Source: Bacteroidota bacterium (lineage in GTDB: Bacteria > Bacteroidota > Bacteroidia > UBA7662 > CANHCV01). Taken from it: a stretch of 16,510 nucleotides of DNA. The stretch is from positions 1 through 16,510 of the forward strand of contig JAIYBD010000108.1 of NCBI GenBank assembly GCA_027488715.1, written 5' to 3'. A model generated the notes under the pieces. It saw only the letters and a list, made by a program, of their open reading frames with translations, made no database searches and was not told the DNA's origin. Positions 14,788 to 16,510 of this stretch are shown piece by piece (within the stretch, counting starts at the first letter, position 1; each line of letters begins with the position of its first letter). The position numbers were made by a program, and so were the translations under genes.

Positions 14788-15314
14788 GAATAGCGTTTCG
14801 ATAGGAAAAACATAACCCGAACGACCAACCAACTTAAAAAAGTTCCCCAGATCGCTCCAGCCAAAACATCGGTGAAGTAATGAACGCCAACGTACATTTG
14901 GCTGAAAGCAATCATGCCGGCCCAAAAGAACCAAAGGAAAGATTTTTTAACGAAATGAAAGAAAAAATAGGCCAATGCGAAATGATTGGTGGCATGCGAG
15001 GAAGGGAAAGAAAAACCGTTTCCGCAGGCCACCAAGGGGTTTAATACAAGTCCACTTTCTTGGCACGGACGAAGTCGACCGACCCAAGGTTTAATGATGC
15101 TTGCCGAAGTGTAATCGGTTAGTGCAAACAATACCAAGGCGCCTAAAAACAACGGCCAGAAAGATTGATTTTTGTTCCTTATCCAAAAAATAAGAATTCC
15201 CACGTACAAGGGCGCCCAAACCCATGATTTCCTTCCCCAAATGCACAAGAAATCGAGAACAGGATTGGAAAGTTGTTCTTGAAAAAAATGAAGCAGAGAA
15301 GTGTCGAGGGTCAT
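14769..15314 (-). CDS. Integral-membrane PAP2-family phosphatase
   Basis: The 181-residue protein has about five or six TM segments and the compact layout of bacterial undecaprenyl-pyrophosphate phosphatases and lipid phosphate phosphatases. Start ATG 15314 overlaps the methyltransferase stop as ATGA; an in-frame TTG at 15329 is less likely. PAP2 motifs are KPWVGRLRP, FPSSHATNHF (PSSH in place of PSGH) and SQMYVGVHYFTD, where the usual SR is SQ. Catalytic His residues and the final Asp are kept. It is unrelated in layout to the longer exported PAP2 protein at 5012-5800, which has a cleavable signal. Substrate unknown; undecaprenyl pyrophosphate is a fair guess from fold and size only. Confidence 0.88.
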   Translation of the reverse strand: MTLDTSLLHFFQEQLSNPVLDFLCIWGRKSWVWAPLYVGILIFWIRNKNQSFWPLFLGALVLFALTDYTSASIIKPWVGRLRPCQESGLVLNPLVACGNGFSFPSSHATNHFALAYFFFHFVKKSFLWFFWAGMIAFSQMYVGVHYFTDVLAGAIWGTFLSWLVVRVMFFLSKRYSWNISF

Positions 15315-16039
15315 CCTATTTTTTTCCAAATTGAAATTTGACGGGGACTGTGAGGTTCATCCATGGGATTCAGTTGGTAGTCGCCGAAAATCTCTATCCT
15401 TTCAAATAAACCATCGCACATGGCTTCCAAATCTTCTGGAGTGAAAAGGTAAACACGTTCGGTAAATTCCATCGGATTTCCATCGATTTCCCAACGAATG
15501 TTTTTACAAAGAAAATTCTCTTCGTCAACGAATCGATCAATATGAAAGGTCGTATGCTCTCGAACTACAGCTTCTTTTTCTTTCAGATTTCGTAGAACAC
15601 CCGAAGGATTGAGAAAATCGTGGATGAAATATCCGCCAGGTTGAAGGGCATCGTGAATTTGTTCCAAAACCAAGGCATTTTCTTCGGGTTCGTCGAAGTA
15701 ACCAAAACTGGTAAAAAGATTGAAAACGAAATCGAATTCTTCCGTCCCGAGATCGGCTCGCATGTCGCGCACCTCGTAATGAATGGATTCTGGTCCCATT
15801 TTTTTCGCTTCTTTGATGGAATGGGGCGAAAGATCGAAACCGGTCACTTGGAATCCTTGTTCGACTAGCCATCGGCTGTGTCGACCTTTTCCGCAACATA
15901 AATCGAGGGCTTTTTTGTTTTGAAAAGGAGGCAATGCGAGGGCAAGATTTTTCAAAAATTGTTGGGCCTCCTCATCATTTCGGTGATTGTAGAGGAGGTG
16001 GTAGTATTCGGAGTCGAACCAAGAAGCAAACCAACTCAT
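15311..16039 (-). CDS. Class I SAM-dependent methyltransferase
   Basis: The 242-residue cytoplasmic protein has a Rossmann methyltransferase core: motif I at 45-54 (LDLCCGKGRH), the acidic ribose-binding D69 in VTGFDLSP, D92 in VRDMRADL, and motif IV-like FDFVFNLFTSFGYF (102-115). The N-terminus (MSWFASWFDSEYYHLLY) resembles a family that I recognise as common in Flavobacteriia, of unknown substrate. The second half (about 150-242) is the family-specific region of beta strands. The gene overlaps both neighbours by four bases (ATGA): the endonuclease-like gene upstream and the PAP2 gene downstream. No evidence points to a particular methyl acceptor. Confidence 0.88.
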   Translation of the reverse strand: MSWFASWFDSEYYHLLYNHRNDEEAQQFLKNLALALPPFQNKKALDLCCGKGRHSRWLVEQGFQVTGFDLSPHSIKEAKKMGPESIHYEVRDMRADLGTEEFDFVFNLFTSFGYFDEPEENALVLEQIHDALQPGGYFIHDFLNPSGVLRNLKEKEAVVREHTTFHIDRFVDEENFLCKNIRWEIDGNPMEFTERVYLFTPEDLEAMCDGLFERIEIFGDYQLNPMDEPHSPRQISIWKKIG

Positions 16040-16510
16040 TTGAACATAAATTTGATGGTCACGGGTAGGTGATCGGAATATCCACCCAAATATTTGGGAC
16101 CTACATAAGTTCGGAAAGGATTCCCTTTGTATTTGCCTTCTTGTTCGAGAAGAAAAGGTAGTTTTTCCGCTTTCGCTACCGGGTTTTCAAAGTTCCAAGC
16201 ACGATTGTAGAGGATTTGATCGAGTTTACTCCATTCCTTTTGGTAATGGTGGGTACCTTCTTCTTTGGGCCATGCTTCCATGGCGTTAGTAAGGTGGGTT
16301 GATTTTTTAACCAATTGCATGGAAACATCGGAAGGCTCATCGTTAAAATCGCCCATGGCGATGATTTGTGCCGAAGGGTTGGCCCGCTCGAGCGAGTCGG
16401 CCAAAAAGGCCAACAACTTCGCGGTGGCCAACCTGCGAGGGGCCGATTGTTCCGTTCCTCCACTACGCGATGGCCAGTGATTTTCCATCGCATATACCAT
16501 TCCTTTTTTC
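16036..16510 (-). CDS. Endonuclease/exonuclease/phosphatase-family protein (5' end beyond window)
   Basis: The C-terminal 158 residues are visible. The frame remains open to the right edge (bases 16509-16501 code KKG), so the ATG at 16500 is probably internal. Motifs of the Mg2+-dependent EEP fold are clear: NHWPSRSGG with the metal-site Asn/His, IIAMGDFNDEPSD with the catalytic Asp and Asn, KLDQILY, and the C-terminal GGYSDHLPV carrying the Asp-His pair. Such proteins hydrolyse phosphodiesters in nucleic acids, lipids or phosphoinositides; the Bacteroidota members are often exported, but the N-terminus that would show a signal peptide is missing. It overlaps the methyltransferase gene by four bases and is the first visible gene of the minus-strand group ending with ZIP. 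Confidence 0.88.
   Translation of the reverse strand, partial: KKGMVYAMENHWPSRSGGTEQSAPRRLATAKLLAFLADSLERANPSAQIIAMGDFNDEPSDVSMQLVKKSTHLTNAMEAWPKEEGTHHYQKEWSKLDQILYNRAWNFENPVAKAEKLPFLLEQEGKYKGNPFRTYVGPKYLGGYSDHLPVTIKFMFK

Noticed and set aside
14788..14934. Longer N-terminus for the ZIP transporter
   Set aside because: It is the shadow of the PAP2 gene; ATG 14787 starts right at TM1.
1..16510. CRISPR array, tRNA, rRNA, insertion sequence, or defence or toxin-antitoxin system
   Set aside because: No regularly spaced repeats, no cloverleaf sequence or transposase, and no unassigned gene space longer than 126 bases.

Overview
The window looks like a chromosomal segment of a member of the Bacteroidota, probably Flavobacteriales. 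The grounds are a Bacteroidota-type promoter (TTTG, 21 bases, TATCTTTG) in front of nuoG, exported proteins whose signal peptides end in FSQ or FAQ, A-rich leaders with few Shine-Dalgarno sequences, the short form of NuoG, and family variants of NuoM, cyclase and methyltransferase that I associate with that group. Family or genus cannot be assigned from this sequence. Coding density is very high: the longest gap between genes is 126 bases, and most same-strand neighbours overlap.

Layout. (1) 1-1541, minus strand: a secreted M23 peptidase with a C-terminal LysM domain, followed by a lipoprotein gene that runs off the left edge. (2) 1668-5800, plus strand: a tightly overlapped four-gene operon encoding a BadF/BadG-type sugar kinase, dxs, a cyclase-family hydrolase and an exported PAP2 phosphatase. 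It is divergent from the M23 gene across a 126-base gap. (3) 5794-13941, minus strand: nuoG-H-I-J-K-L-M-N, the second half of a complex I operon, with its own promoter in front of nuoG. Its last gene converges on and overlaps the PAP2 gene by 7 bases. (4) 14035-16510, minus strand: endonuclease/exonuclease/phosphatase (cut by the right edge), SAM methyltransferase, membrane PAP2 phosphatase and ZIP metal transporter, again all overlapping.

How the genes work together. The nuo block encodes the complete membrane arm (H, J, K, L, M, N), the 8Fe ferredoxin-like NuoI and the Fe-S part of NuoG. The charged residues of the proton path are all present, so it should be functional once combined with NuoA-F, which are not in this window. 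The plus-strand operon joins isoprenoid precursor synthesis (Dxs), amino-sugar phosphorylation and a periplasmic lipid-phosphatase-like protein, next to a divergent peptidoglycan hydrolase. A link to envelope synthesis or recycling is suggestive but is inference from position only.

I found no mobile element, CRISPR array, tRNA, rRNA, defence island or clearly new system. The points most worth a second look are the split nuo operon, the short NuoG with its leftover cysteine quartet, a palindrome lying on the nuoG promoter and the ZIP stop codon, a Dxs that lacks the usual flexible loop, and the ZIP transporter's altered metal site.
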